From positions 110,540-174,539 of the forward strand of contig NZ_VXDB01000012.1 of the NCBI RefSeq assembly GCF_008711325.1: 64,000 bases of DNA, in the 5' to 3' direction. Every line of letters starts with the position of its first letter. Position 1 is the stretch's first letter. The position numbers and the translations under genes were made by a program. The notes beneath the pieces are model-generated. The model saw only the letters and a program-made list of their open reading frames with translations, ran no database searches and was not told the origin of the DNA. This DNA is from Roseibium sediminis. GTDB lineage: Bacteria; Pseudomonadota; Alphaproteobacteria; Rhizobiales; Stappiaceae. This document shows, piece by piece, positions 43,157 to 51,636 of this stretch.

Positions 43157-43540
43157 TGACGTATGGGAAAGAGTCTTGTTCAGGTTTGTTCTGCACGGAG
43201 TGGTAAAAAATGCTGCGCTGCAGCAGGAAATCGGCTCGTCAATTGGTCTAAGTTTGCCATTTTTTCGGGTGAAGGGCTGCCTATTGGCGATTTTGCCGCG
43301 AGAAATGCAACCAAAACGACTCATGATTTGCAGCTCATGGCTTTAATTTCGTGTCGGAATAAAGTGGAATTATGCATTCATGTATGCTTTTCCATGTTTT
43401 TCGATGCATTATTTTCTACATAATGGTTCACGACGGAGAAAATAAATATAAAATCGCGATTTATTGCGGTGCAACATTGATTTCAATTGCGACTATTGGC
43501 ATCTCGCGCAAAACTCCAGTCCATCAGGGAGAGCAAATAC
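43157..43540. promoter_or_regulatory. Promoter region of the formate dehydrogenase operon
   Basis: AT-rich stretch of about 380 bases with no gene. It holds a perfect 12-base palindrome AAATCGCGATTT (43451-43462) and ATTGA-TT-TCAAT (43476-43487). The second resembles half of an FNR-like site but has the wrong spacing. AGGGAGAG lies before the torD-like ATG. Confidence 0.5.
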
Positions 43541-44164
43541 ATGTCGCAATCGACCTCGGTCGACATCGCGGTGGCACCGGAAGATACAGACCGGGCGCTG
43601 TTATACGGATTTGTAGGACGTCTGTTGCAGACGGCCCCTGATGCTGTCGACCTCAAGACACTCTCCGGAATTACCCCTGATGCGGACGATGTCTCGCCCA
43701 TTGGCGATGCCCTGCGCAAGGTGACTGCCCTTGCCGGCGAAGTCGACGAAGCTGCGCTCAAGCGCCAATATCATGATCTGTTTGTCGGGCTCGGGAGAGG
43801 GGAGCTTGTTCCCTTCGGATCCTATTACCTGACTGGTTTTCTGAACGAGAAACCTTTGGCGGACCTCAGGGTCGCCATGTCCAAACTGGGCATTGAGCGG
43901 GCTGAAGGCGTGAAGGAGCCGGAGGACCACATCGTAGCTCTCATGCAAATGATGGAAGGTTTGATTCTCGGGAATTTCGGGCACGAGGTGCCGTTGTCCC
44001 TGTGCGAGCAGCGGACCTTCTTCAACGACCATATTGGCAAATGGGCGTCACATTTCTTCAAGGATCTGGCGGCTCAGGATACCAGCCCGTTCTATGCTGC
44101 AGTCGGAGAGCTGGGGCAGGCGATGCTGGATGTTGAGACGGAAGCCTTTGAAATGATCGGTTGA
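43541..44164 (+). CDS. TorD/DmsD-family chaperone for formate dehydrogenase
   Basis: Cytoplasmic chaperone that binds the Tat signal of a molybdoenzyme until the cofactor is in place. The 207-residue, all-helical protein has the family pattern LKRQYHDLFVGLGRGELVPFGSYYLTGFLNEKPLADLR and EPEDHIVALMQMMEGLI. It is the first gene of the formate dehydrogenase operon, which suggests FdhA as its client. ATG 43541 has AGGGAGAG upstream and skips a non-conserved extension. Confidence 0.9.
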   Translation: MSQSTSVDIAVAPEDTDRALLYGFVGRLLQTAPDAVDLKTLSGITPDADDVSPIGDALRKVTALAGEVDEAALKRQYHDLFVGLGRGELVPFGSYYLTGFLNEKPLADLRVAMSKLGIERAEGVKEPEDHIVALMQMMEGLILGNFGHEVPLSLCEQRTFFNDHIGKWASHFFKDLAAQDTSPFYAAVGELGQAMLDVETEAFEMIG

Positions 44165-44284
44165 TCAGGTCGCGCTGATTGATCGATGTCATTGAAGCCG
44201 GGCTGTTCGATACGGGAACAGGTACCGGAAACGGAATGGGAAAGAGCCGGGTGTGCAGCCCGGCACAATTGGAGAGGACGGAAG

Positions 44285-44473
44285 ATGGATAAGAAGACCC
44301 CTGACTCCGCTGACCGGCGGAACTTCCTGAAACTTGCCGGTCTTGGAACGCTGGCCAGCGGGGCAACTGTTGTTGCCGGAGCCGCCGAAGCAGCCGCCCC
44401 GTCGCAGGATGCGGGCACTGGCTACCGCGAGACGGACCACGTGAAGAGAGTTTACGAGACAGCTCGTTTCTAA
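44285..44473 (+). CDS. Tat-signal mini-protein of the formate dehydrogenase operon (62 aa)
   Basis: A 62-residue product with a twin-arginine motif DRRNFLKLAG (residues 10-19), an Ala/Gly-rich stretch to about residue 38 and a short soluble tail ending RVYETARF. GGAGAGGACGG lies before the ATG. Similar short 'Tat signal domain' proteins are annotated beside formate dehydrogenases in Proteobacteria, sometimes as FdhX (from memory). The mature part would be only about 24 residues. Its function is unknown; it may be a small subunit or an assembly peptide. Confidence 0.85.
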   Translation: MDKKTPDSADRRNFLKLAGLGTLASGATVVAGAAEAAAPSQDAGTGYRETDHVKRVYETARF

Positions 44474-44558
44474 TTGAACGGTTTCCGAGTTCGGGGCGCG
44501 CCGAACCGGTTCCAGGAAGCGGGGTCTTGATCCTGTTTCCATCTGAGGGAGAGGAAAT

Positions 44559-47456
44559 ATGCTCAGGAAAAAGGCAAACGGCATTGCCCGTCGCGGTCGC
44601 CTTTCAGCTGCATTGGCAGAGGTTGGCGCGAGCACAATGGATCGCCGGACCTTCCTGCGCCGTTCGGGTGTGACAGCCGGTGGCCTTGCCGCCCTGTCCG
44701 CTGTTGGCGGCGGCATGGTGCAAAAAGCTGAAGCTGCTGGTGCGGCATCAGGTGCAAAGGTCGAGATCAAGAAGACGGTTTGTACTCACTGTTCCGTCGG
44801 GTGTACGGTTCTGGCGGAAGTGCAGGACGGTGTCTGGATCGGTCAGGAGCCGGGCTTCGACAGCCCGTTCAATCTCGGGTCCCATTGTGCGAAGGGCGCG
44901 GCGGTTCGCGAACACGCACATGGCGAGCGCCGCCTGAAATACCCGACCAAGCTGGTCAACGGAAAGTGGGAGCGCATTTCCTGGGATCAGGCGATTGAGG
45001 AACTGGGCGACAAGATGCTCGACGTCCAGAAGACCGATGGTCCGGACAGCGTGTACTGGCTCGGTTCTGCCAAGCACAGCAATGAACAGGCTTATCTGCT
45101 GCGCAAGTTCGCTGCCTTCTTCGGCACGAACAACGTCGACCATCAGGCGCGTATCTGTCACTCCACCACGGTTGCAGGTGTTGCAAACACCTGGGGCTAT
45201 GGAGCGATGACGAACTCCTACAACGACATCCACAATTCCAAGGCCATCTTCATCATCGGCGGCAACCCGGCTGAAGCTCACCCGGTTTCCCTGCTGCACG
45301 TCCTGAAGGCCAAGGAAGAAAACAACGCTCCTCTGATCGTCTGCGACCCGCGCTTCACGCGCACAGCCGCGCACGCTTCGGAATATGTCCGCTTCCGTCC
45401 GGGGTCGGACGTTGCTCTGGTCTGGGGTATTCTCTGGCACATTTTCGAAAATGGCTGGGAAGACAAGGAATTCATCCGCCAGCGCGTCTGGGGCATGGAT
45501 CAGGTCAAGACCGAGATCGCCAAGTGGGACCCGGAAGAGGTTGAAAACGTCACCGGTGTTCCGGGCTCGCAGCTCAAGCGCGTTGCCCGCACGCTGGCCA
45601 ACAACCGTCCCGGCACCGTCATCTGGTGCATGGGCGGTACCCAGCATACCAACGGCAACAACAACACCCGTGCCTACTGCATTCTGCAGCTGGCGCTCGG
45701 AAACATGGGTCGTGCCGGTGGCGGCACCAACATCTTCCGTGGCCACGACAACGTGCAGGGCGCGACGGACCTTGGGGTTCTGGCCGACACTCTGCCGGGC
45801 TACTACGGTCTGGCTGATGGCTCTTGGGCTCACTGGGCCCGTGTCTGGGACGTAGATGTCGAGTATTTGCGTGGTCGTTTTGCGACCATGAACAAGGGCG
45901 GCACCGAAGTGAAGATGATCAACGAGAAGGGAATTCCCGTTTCTCGCTGGATCGACGGGGTGCTGGAAGACGAAGCCAACCTTCAGCAGCCAAAAAACAC
46001 CAAGGTCATGGTATTCTGGGGCCACGCCCCGAATTCCCAGACCCGCCAGAACGACATGAAGGTCGCGATGGAAAAGCTCGATACCCTTGTGGTCATCGAT
46101 CCGTTCCCGACCGTTTCTGCCGTTCTGTCCGACCGCAAGGACGGAGTGTATCTCCTGCCAGCAACGACGCAGTTCGAAACCTACGGTTCGGCTACTGCTT
46201 CCAACCGCTCTCTGCAGTGGCGTGAGAAAGTCATTGATCCGCTGTTTGAATCCCTGCCGGATCACACCATCATGTACAAGCTGGCCAAGAAGCTCGGCTT
46301 TGCAGACGAGATGTTCAAGAACATCAAGGTCGAGGGTGAAGAGCCGCTGGTTGAGGATATCACTCGCGAGTTCAACCGCGGCATGTGGACCATCGGCTAT
46401 ACCGGCCAGTCGCCGGAGCGCATGAAGCTTCACATGGAAAACCAGCACACCTTCGATCGCACGACCCTGCGGGCGAATGGCGGACCGTGCGACGGCGAGT
46501 TCTACGGAATGCCGTGGCCGTGCTGGGGTACTCCGGAAATGAAACATCCGGGCTCAGCGGTTCTCTACGATACATCGCTCCCCGTTGCTGAAGGTGGCAT
46601 GGGCTTCCGTGCTCGTTTCGGCGTCGAGAAGGATGGCGATAATCTTCTTGCCGAGGGCTCCTGGCCGGTCGGTTCGGAGATCGAGGACGGTTATCCGGAA
46701 TTCACCATGGCAATGCTCCAGTCTCTCGGCTGGGACGCAGATCTGACTGCCGAGGAACGGGCAGCCATTGACGCGGTTGCTGGCGAGAAAACGAACTGGA
46801 AGACCGACCTTTCCGGCGGTATCCAGCGTGTTGCCATCAAGCATGGCTGTGCGCCTTACGGCAACGCCAAGGCTCGTGCGGTTGTCTGGACCTTCCCGGA
46901 TCCGATTCCGCTGCACCGGGAACCGCTGTACACGAATCGTCGTGATCTTGTGGAACGCTATGCGACCTACGAGGACAAGACCTTCTGGCGTGTTCCGACA
47001 GCCTATGAGTCGATCCAGAAGAACGACTTCTCGAAGGACTTCCCGATCATCCTGACATCCGGCCGTCTGGTCGAATATGAGGGGGGTGGTGATGAAACCC
47101 GCTCCAACCCGTGGCTTGCGGAACTGCAGCAGGACATGTTTGTAGAAGTCAATCCGGCTGACGCAAACGACTTGGGCATCCGCGACGGCGAAATGGTCTG
47201 GGTGCATGGCCCGGAAGGCGGCAAGGTGAAGGTGATGGCGATGCTGACCGAGCGTGTCGGCCGCGGCGTTGCGTTCATGCCGTTCCACTTCGGTGGGCAC
47301 TTCCAGGGCGCTGACCTGCGCGAGAAATATCCGAAAGGCTCTGATCCTTATGTGCTTGGTGAATCCACCAACACGGCCCAGACCTATGGCTATGACAGCG
47401 TGACCCAGATGCAGGAAACCAAAGCAACGCTTTGCCGCATCGAGCGTGCGGCGTAA
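44559..47456 (+). CDS. fdhA: Formate dehydrogenase catalytic subunit (bis-MGD, Cys form)
   Basis: Molybdenum or tungsten enzyme oxidising formate to CO2 in the periplasm. The 965-residue protein has a Tat motif DRRTFLRRSG (28-37), [4Fe-4S] cysteines 75, 78, 82 and 110 (CTHCSVGC, SHCAKG), and HQARICHSTTVAG, where Cys200 takes the place that is selenocysteine in E. coli FdnG. The bis-MGD segments (GGNPAEAHP, MGGTQHTNGN, GNMGRAGGGTNIFRGHDN) and the C-terminal domain (TSGRLVEYEGGGDETRS) follow. The FdhB gene starts 15 bases on. Long antisense open frames over it are not genes. Confidence 0.96.
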   Translation: MLRKKANGIARRGRLSAALAEVGASTMDRRTFLRRSGVTAGGLAALSAVGGGMVQKAEAAGAASGAKVEIKKTVCTHCSVGCTVLAEVQDGVWIGQEPGFDSPFNLGSHCAKGAAVREHAHGERRLKYPTKLVNGKWERISWDQAIEELGDKMLDVQKTDGPDSVYWLGSAKHSNEQAYLLRKFAAFFGTNNVDHQARICHSTTVAGVANTWGYGAMTNSYNDIHNSKAIFIIGGNPAEAHPVSLLHVLKAKEENNAPLIVCDPRFTRTAAHASEYVRFRPGSDVALVWGILWHIFENGWEDKEFIRQRVWGMDQVKTEIAKWDPEEVENVTGVPGSQLKRVARTLANNRPGTVIWCMGGTQHTNGNNNTRAYCILQLALGNMGRAGGGTNIFRGHDNVQGATDLGVLADTLPGYYGLADGSWAHWARVWDVDVEYLRGRFATMNKGGTEVKMINEKGIPVSRWIDGVLEDEANLQQPKNTKVMVFWGHAPNSQTRQNDMKVAMEKLDTLVVIDPFPTVSAVLSDRKDGVYLLPATTQFETYGSATASNRSLQWREKVIDPLFESLPDHTIMYKLAKKLGFADEMFKNIKVEGEEPLVEDITREFNRGMWTIGYTGQSPERMKLHMENQHTFDRTTLRANGGPCDGEFYGMPWPCWGTPEMKHPGSAVLYDTSLPVAEGGMGFRARFGVEKDGDNLLAEGSWPVGSEIEDGYPEFTMAMLQSLGWDADLTAEERAAIDAVAGEKTNWKTDLSGGIQRVAIKHGCAPYGNAKARAVVWTFPDPIPLHREPLYTNRRDLVERYATYEDKTFWRVPTAYESIQKNDFSKDFPIILTSGRLVEYEGGGDETRSNPWLAELQQDMFVEVNPADANDLGIRDGEMVWVHGPEGGKVKVMAMLTERVGRGVAFMPFHFGGHFQGADLREKYPKGSDPYVLGESTNTAQTYGYDSVTQMQETKATLCRIERAA

Positions 47457-47471
47457 CGGGAGGATACCAAT

Positions 47472-48071
47472 ATGGCACGGATGAAATTCCTCTGTGACGC
47501 CGAACGCTGCATCGAGTGCAACGCCTGCGTTACCGCATGTAAGAACGAGCACGAGGTGCCGTGGGGCATCAACCGTCGGCGCGTCGTCACCATCAATGAC
47601 GGCAAGCCGGGCGAGCGGTCGATCTCGGTTGCCTGCATGCACTGCTCCGACGCGCCCTGCATGGCCGTTTGTCCGGTGGACTGCTTCTACCAGACCGATG
47701 ATGGTGTGGTGCTGCACTCCAAGGACCTGTGCATCGGCTGCGGCTACTGCTTCTATGCGTGCCCGTTCGGCGCGCCGCAGTACCCGCAGGTCGGAAACTT
47801 CGGTTCCCGCGGCAAGATGGACAAGTGCACCTTCTGCGCCGGTGGCCCGGAAGAAGACACCAGCTCTGCCGAGTTCCAGAAGTACGGTCGCAACCGTCTT
47901 GCGGAAGGCAAGCTGCCGCTCTGCGCGGAAATGTGCTCCACCAAGGCGCTTCTTGCCGGTGATGGCGATGTCGTATCGGCCATTTACCGCGAGCGCGTCG
48001 TTGCCCGTGGCTTCGGCTCCGGTGCATGGGGCTGGGGCACCGCCTATGATCAGAAGGCTGGCTCCCTCTAA
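47472..48071 (+). CDS. fdhB: Formate dehydrogenase iron-sulfur subunit
   Basis: Electron-transfer subunit with four [4Fe-4S] clusters in the ferredoxin-like pattern. Cysteine groups are CIECNACVTAC (residues 13-23), CMHCSDAPCMAVCPVDC (55-71), CIGCGYCFYACP (87-98) and CTFC plus CAEMC (119-122, 151-155). Length 199, shorter than E. coli FdnH since it lacks the C-terminal membrane helix, so it should bind through the cytochrome b subunit. It has no signal of its own and is exported with FdhA. Confidence 0.95.
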   Translation: MARMKFLCDAERCIECNACVTACKNEHEVPWGINRRRVVTINDGKPGERSISVACMHCSDAPCMAVCPVDCFYQTDDGVVLHSKDLCIGCGYCFYACPFGAPQYPQVGNFGSRGKMDKCTFCAGGPEEDTSSAEFQKYGRNRLAEGKLPLCAEMCSTKALLAGDGDVVSAIYRERVVARGFGSGAWGWGTAYDQKAGSL

Positions 48072-48094
48072 GGGGTCCAATTTTCAGAAAGAAG

Positions 48095-48125
48095 AACGGC
48101 GGGGGCGGCCATGGCTGCCTCCGTT
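48095..48125 (+). other. Intergenic hairpin between fdhB and the lipoprotein gene
   Basis: AACGG (48095-48099) pairs with CCGTT (48121-48125), with GC-rich inner pairing and outer CAGAA/TTCTG-type bases. There is no T-run. The 222-base gap here is the largest inside the structural part of the operon, so it may set the ratio of upstream to downstream products. Confidence 0.45.
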
Positions 48126-48293
48126 CGCTTCTGAACAGGCGCGGGAAGCGGCAATTGGTCGACTTTCACTTCCTGCCCAGTTGGAAGTGGTAGTCATGGT
48201 CCAGCTGCGTGACTCGATCCTATGTCTGTCAGCAGACCGTGACCCAATTTGATCACGACATAAAAAAGAACCAAGAGCATCGGGATTACGTCA

Positions 48294-48491
48294 ATGACAC
48301 CTCGCGTTTCAGTTCTTGTGAAGGCCCTTGGGGTTCTGGCGCTTCTTGCAGGCCTTTCCGCCTGCCGGGAGGCTGAGGAAAACCGGCCGATCAAACTGGA
48401 AAAAGGAAGCTATGCCGGGCCGCAGGATTCGCAATTGAGCGATGAGCAGAAGCGGGCGCTGCGTGCACGCGGAAACAAGCAGAGCTTCTAG
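48294..48491 (+). CDS. Small lipoprotein in the formate dehydrogenase operon (65 aa)
   Basis: Begins with a lipoprotein signal and lipobox LSAC (Cys24), leaving a mature part of about 42 polar residues (REAEENRPIKLEKGSYAGPQ, then DEQKRALRARGNKQ). Its position between fdhB and the cytochrome b subunit suggests a membrane-attached accessory part of the enzyme. No family recognised; the mature peptide is too short for a fold of its own. Confidence 0.75.
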   Translation: MTPRVSVLVKALGVLALLAGLSACREAEENRPIKLEKGSYAGPQDSQLSDEQKRALRARGNKQSF

Positions 48492-48573
48492 GACCGTTTT
48501 GCCGAAAACAGGCACATGAAATGATAACCGCGGGTCGAAAGACCGCTGGCGGGACGCAAGAGGAGAGAAACCC

Positions 48574-49728
48574 ATGGTGGGGGTTGGAGAAAAGAGCTGG
48601 ATCATCCGGATCAGGAAATTTGGCGCGCTGGTGCTTTGCGCAGCCGTCCTGAGCCTTGCAGCCGTCTCGGTGGATCAGTCGGCCTATGCCCAGCAGGGTG
48701 TTGCAGGTCCGGCAGCGCCTGATGCCTCTCCCACCGGCGGTGCCGTTCCCGGCGATGTTCTTGGCACATCCTCTGACGCCGAATACTGGCGCGCGGTGCG
48801 TGGCGGTGTTCAGGGTAATGTTTCGATCCCGGACAAGAAAGCAGGCACGCTTGTTCAGTCCGAAGGGGAGGCCTGGCGCTCGTTCCGCAATGGTCCGATG
48901 TCGCTCTATGCCAGCTGGGCCATGCTTGGAACCATCGTCCTACTGGGCATCTTCTATGCTCTTCGCGGGCGCATTCGCATCGCACATGGCCGGTCCGGGC
49001 AGACCATCACACGTTTCAAGGCCATCGAGCGGTTTGGCCATTGGCTTCTGGCCGTATCCTTTGTCGTTCTGGCGCTGACCGGGCTTAATGTCCTCTTCGG
49101 TCGCTATGTGCTGCGCCCGCTGATTGGCGACAGTGCCTTTTCCTTCATCACCCAAATGGGCAAGTACCTGCACAATTATCTCGGCTTTGCCTTCATGCTT
49201 GGCCTGTTGATGATCTTCGTGATGTGGGTGCGCCATAACTTGCCGGACCGGACCGACATCAAGTGGGCCATGCAGGGCGGCGGCATTTTCTCCGACAAGC
49301 TGCATCCGCCGGCAAAGAAGTTCAATGCCGGCCAGAAGGTGATCTTCTGGATGACAATTCTGGGCGGCGTGTCGCTGTCGCTGTCCGGCTGGCAGCTCCT
49401 CTTTCCGTTCACCACACATTTCTTCGGGGGAACCTTCGACAAGGTGAACCTGATTTTCGGGACCGATTTCCCAACCGTCCTGACCGCGTTGCAGGAGCAG
49501 CAGCTGGCGACGCTCTGGCACTCCATGATGGCCGTCTTCATGGTCTGTGTGATCCTTGCTCACATCTATATCGGCTCTGTCGGCATGGAAGGGGCTTTCG
49601 ACGCGATGGGCACCGGCGAGGTTGATCTGAACTGGGCCAAGGAACACCACTCGATTTGGGTGGATGAACATATGGACGACGTTCATCAGAAATCGTCAGC
49701 GAAAGGCGCCGCTCAACCAGCGGAGTAG
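48574..49728 (+). CDS. fdhC: Formate dehydrogenase cytochrome b556 subunit
   Basis: Membrane subunit that takes electrons from FdhB and reduces quinone. The 384-residue protein has an N-terminal signal-like helix, a 75-residue loop and then four membrane helices with haem-ligand histidines in ERFGHWLLAVSF, MGKYLHNYLGF and ATLWHSMMAVFMVCVILAHIYIG. The segment NKIKWAMQGGG-like (DIKWAMQGGGIFSDKLHPPAKKFNAGQK) is typical of the FDH gamma family. The extra N-terminal periplasmic segment is longer than in E. coli FdnI. Confidence 0.94.
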   Translation: MVGVGEKSWIIRIRKFGALVLCAAVLSLAAVSVDQSAYAQQGVAGPAAPDASPTGGAVPGDVLGTSSDAEYWRAVRGGVQGNVSIPDKKAGTLVQSEGEAWRSFRNGPMSLYASWAMLGTIVLLGIFYALRGRIRIAHGRSGQTITRFKAIERFGHWLLAVSFVVLALTGLNVLFGRYVLRPLIGDSAFSFITQMGKYLHNYLGFAFMLGLLMIFVMWVRHNLPDRTDIKWAMQGGGIFSDKLHPPAKKFNAGQKVIFWMTILGGVSLSLSGWQLLFPFTTHFFGGTFDKVNLIFGTDFPTVLTALQEQQLATLWHSMMAVFMVCVILAHIYIGSVGMEGAFDAMGTGEVDLNWAKEHHSIWVDEHMDDVHQKSSAKGAAQPAE

Positions 49729-49746
49729 AAGGCCGGAGTAACGGGC

Positions 49747-51171
49747 GTGAAACTGGGTGTTGCGGACCTCAAGGCTGGCCGTGTTCGCCGGGCTTTATTG
49801 GCCGGGGCGTTGTTCTTGGGTGTCCTTGCAGCAACGCACATCCCTGGTCCCGCCAAGGCCGACTGGCCGGAGCGACTGGAAGGCCATGGCGGGCCGGTCA
49901 AGTCTGTGGTTCTGGAGCCAACGGGTCACCGCTTGCTGAGCACTTCCTTCGACTATGCGGCACTGGTCTGGACAGACCCGTCGGCTGAGGGTAACCCACC
50001 CGAACCTCTTCGCCTGATCGGGCACGAGGCGGCTGTCAACGATGGCCGGTTTCTGAATGGGAACCGGGCGGTCACCGTTGGGGACGACAGCGACCTGATC
50101 TTGTGGGACTTGGCAAGCGGTACACTGCTTCACCGCTTTGAAGGCAAAGGGGAGAAGGTTCTTGGTGTCGACGTTTCTCCGGACAGTCGCTATGCGGCTG
50201 TTGCCTCATGGGAGAACGAGGCGCGGGTTTATGACCTCAGCTCAAATCCGCCAAGGCTGCTGCATGTCATGGACCAGCATCGTGGCAACGTGAATGCGGT
50301 AGCCTTTTCCAGCGATGGTCGCCAGCTTTTCACCGCGTCCTATGACGGCGGCATTCGTCAGTTCGATGTTGAAACCGGGACCTTGCTGCGCGAGATCGTT
50401 AATTTCGGCTGGGGCGTGAATGTGCTCAAGGTTCTGCCGAACGGAAAGTCGCTTCTATTCGGGGTAACGGACGGCAAGACCGGCGTTCTGGACATCTGGA
50501 GCGGGGAGGAGACGAAAATCCTGCCACCGCACTCCCGTCCTGTTCTGTCTCTCGCCGTTTCCGCCGATGGAAAACGGGCGGCCAGCGGTGGCGGCGATGG
50601 CATCATAAGGGTGTATGATGCTTTGAGCTTCGAGCTTCTGGAAGAGTTCGAGAACCCGTATGGTCCTGTCTGGGGACTGGCGTTCACCGCCGATGGCAAA
50701 CGGCTGTTTTATGCCGGGCTGGATGACGGTGTTCATCTGTGGAACGTGTCACCGCGCAAGCCTTTTGAGGCACTGGAAGTCGAATTTCCAAGACGTTTTC
50801 AGGTGTCGGACACACAGGACCCCGGCGAGCGTCAGTTCGCTCGCAAATGTTCGGTCTGTCACACGCTGACGCCGGATGGCGGCAATCGGGCAGGGCCGAC
50901 GCTTTATGGCGTGTTCGGTCGCAAGGTCGGCGGTTTGGCTGGCTACCCCTATTCCAAGGCGCTGCTTGATGCGGATTTCATCTGGAATGAAAAGACGATC
51001 TCCGACCTGTTCGATCACGGGCCGGATGTGGTGACACCGGGCTCCAAAATGCCGATCCAGCGTCTGAAATCGATTGAGGACCGGGATGCCCTTGTGGCCT
51101 TCCTCAAGCGGGCAACCGATCCGAAATCCAATACAACACAAACACACAATGATGGAGTACAGCCACAATGA
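49747..51171 (+). CDS. WD40-repeat protein fused to a c-type cytochrome
   Basis: An exported 474-residue protein. An N-terminal signal (ends near PAKAD) is followed by about seven WD40-type repeats (residues 40-340) such as GHGGPVKSVVLEPTG and GNVNAVAFSSDGRQLFTASYDGGIRQFD. A single class I cytochrome c domain at the end has CSVCH (Cys368, Cys371, His372) and a likely axial Met435 in SKMPIQ. It starts with GTG 49747, 18 bases after fdhC, with CGGAG before it. It could be a periplasmic electron acceptor or assembly scaffold for formate dehydrogenase. The stop overlaps the next small gene by 4 bases. Confidence 0.88.
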   Translation: MKLGVADLKAGRVRRALLAGALFLGVLAATHIPGPAKADWPERLEGHGGPVKSVVLEPTGHRLLSTSFDYAALVWTDPSAEGNPPEPLRLIGHEAAVNDGRFLNGNRAVTVGDDSDLILWDLASGTLLHRFEGKGEKVLGVDVSPDSRYAAVASWENEARVYDLSSNPPRLLHVMDQHRGNVNAVAFSSDGRQLFTASYDGGIRQFDVETGTLLREIVNFGWGVNVLKVLPNGKSLLFGVTDGKTGVLDIWSGEETKILPPHSRPVLSLAVSADGKRAASGGGDGIIRVYDALSFELLEEFENPYGPVWGLAFTADGKRLFYAGLDDGVHLWNVSPRKPFEALEVEFPRRFQVSDTQDPGERQFARKCSVCHTLTPDGGNRAGPTLYGVFGRKVGGLAGYPYSKALLDADFIWNEKTISDLFDHGPDVVTPGSKMPIQRLKSIEDRDALVAFLKRATDPKSNTTQTHNDGVQPQ

Positions 51172-51302
51172 AGGCGTTCCTCAGCGGAGTGGCGGCCTGC
51201 GCCCTGATCAGTTTCGGGGCGTGGTTTGTCCTGACACAGCAGCTGGACTATTCGGCCTCTGCCGTCAATCAGAGCCAGAACAACAGCGTTCGTCTGGATT
51301 GA
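51168..51302 (+). CDS. Small membrane-anchored peptide (44 aa)
   Basis: Starts in the last codon of the WD40-cytochrome gene (ATGA overlap), so it is translationally coupled. The 44-residue product has one hydrophobic helix (VAACALISFGAWFVL, about residues 8-22) and an Asn/Ser-rich tail (SASAVNQSQNNSVRLD) probably in the periplasm. Such an arrangement suggests an anchor or small subunit for the cytochrome. No family known. Confidence 0.7.
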   Translation: MKAFLSGVAACALISFGAWFVLTQQLDYSASAVNQSQNNSVRLD

Positions 51303-51427
51303 TCTGACCTGCACTCAGGTCCACAGGTATTGGCGGGTGCAGGGTTGAGGCGTGCTTGCGTGCCTTCTAAACCCATATGGAATAACTATTTCCGGTTTTT
51401 GCTGGAACAACAGGGGAGAATTCCGCC

Positions 51428-51619
51428 GTGTCCAATGACACTTTCAACATGTCCATGCGCAAGTTCCTGAAGCAGGTCGGCGTGACATCCCAGCAGGCTC
51501 TGGAAGAGCATGTTCGCGCATCTGGCACCACCAGCGGGTCCTTGAAGGTCAAGGCGACCATCACGATCGATGGAACCGATTTTACCCACGTCGTTGACGG
51601 TCAGATTGACCTCGACTGA
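51428..51619 (+). CDS. DUF6494-like small protein (63 aa)
   Basis: A 63-residue product beginning MSNDTFNMSMRKFLKQVGVTSQQ, with a two-strand end (KATITIDGTDFTHVVDGQIDLD). I recall this pattern as DUF6494, found beside formate dehydrogenase genes. Start GTG 51428 has GGGAG about 10 bases upstream. No signal peptide, so it is cytoplasmic. The function is unknown. Confidence 0.8.
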   Translation: MSNDTFNMSMRKFLKQVGVTSQQALEEHVRASGTTSGSLKVKATITIDGTDFTHVVDGQIDLD

Positions 51620-51636
51620 AGCCGGATAAGCAGATC

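Noticed and set aside
43476..43487. An FNR site before the formate dehydrogenase operon
   Set aside because: The half-sites ATTGA and TCAAT are separated by 2 bases, whereas FNR/CRP-type boxes need TTGAT-N4-ATCAA.
44748..48080. Two long minus-strand open frames (599 and 508 codons) across fdhA and fdhB
   Set aside because: They lie fully antisense to clear formate dehydrogenase genes, and their translations have no recognisable domains. Long antisense frames are expected from strong codon bias in a GC-rich genome.
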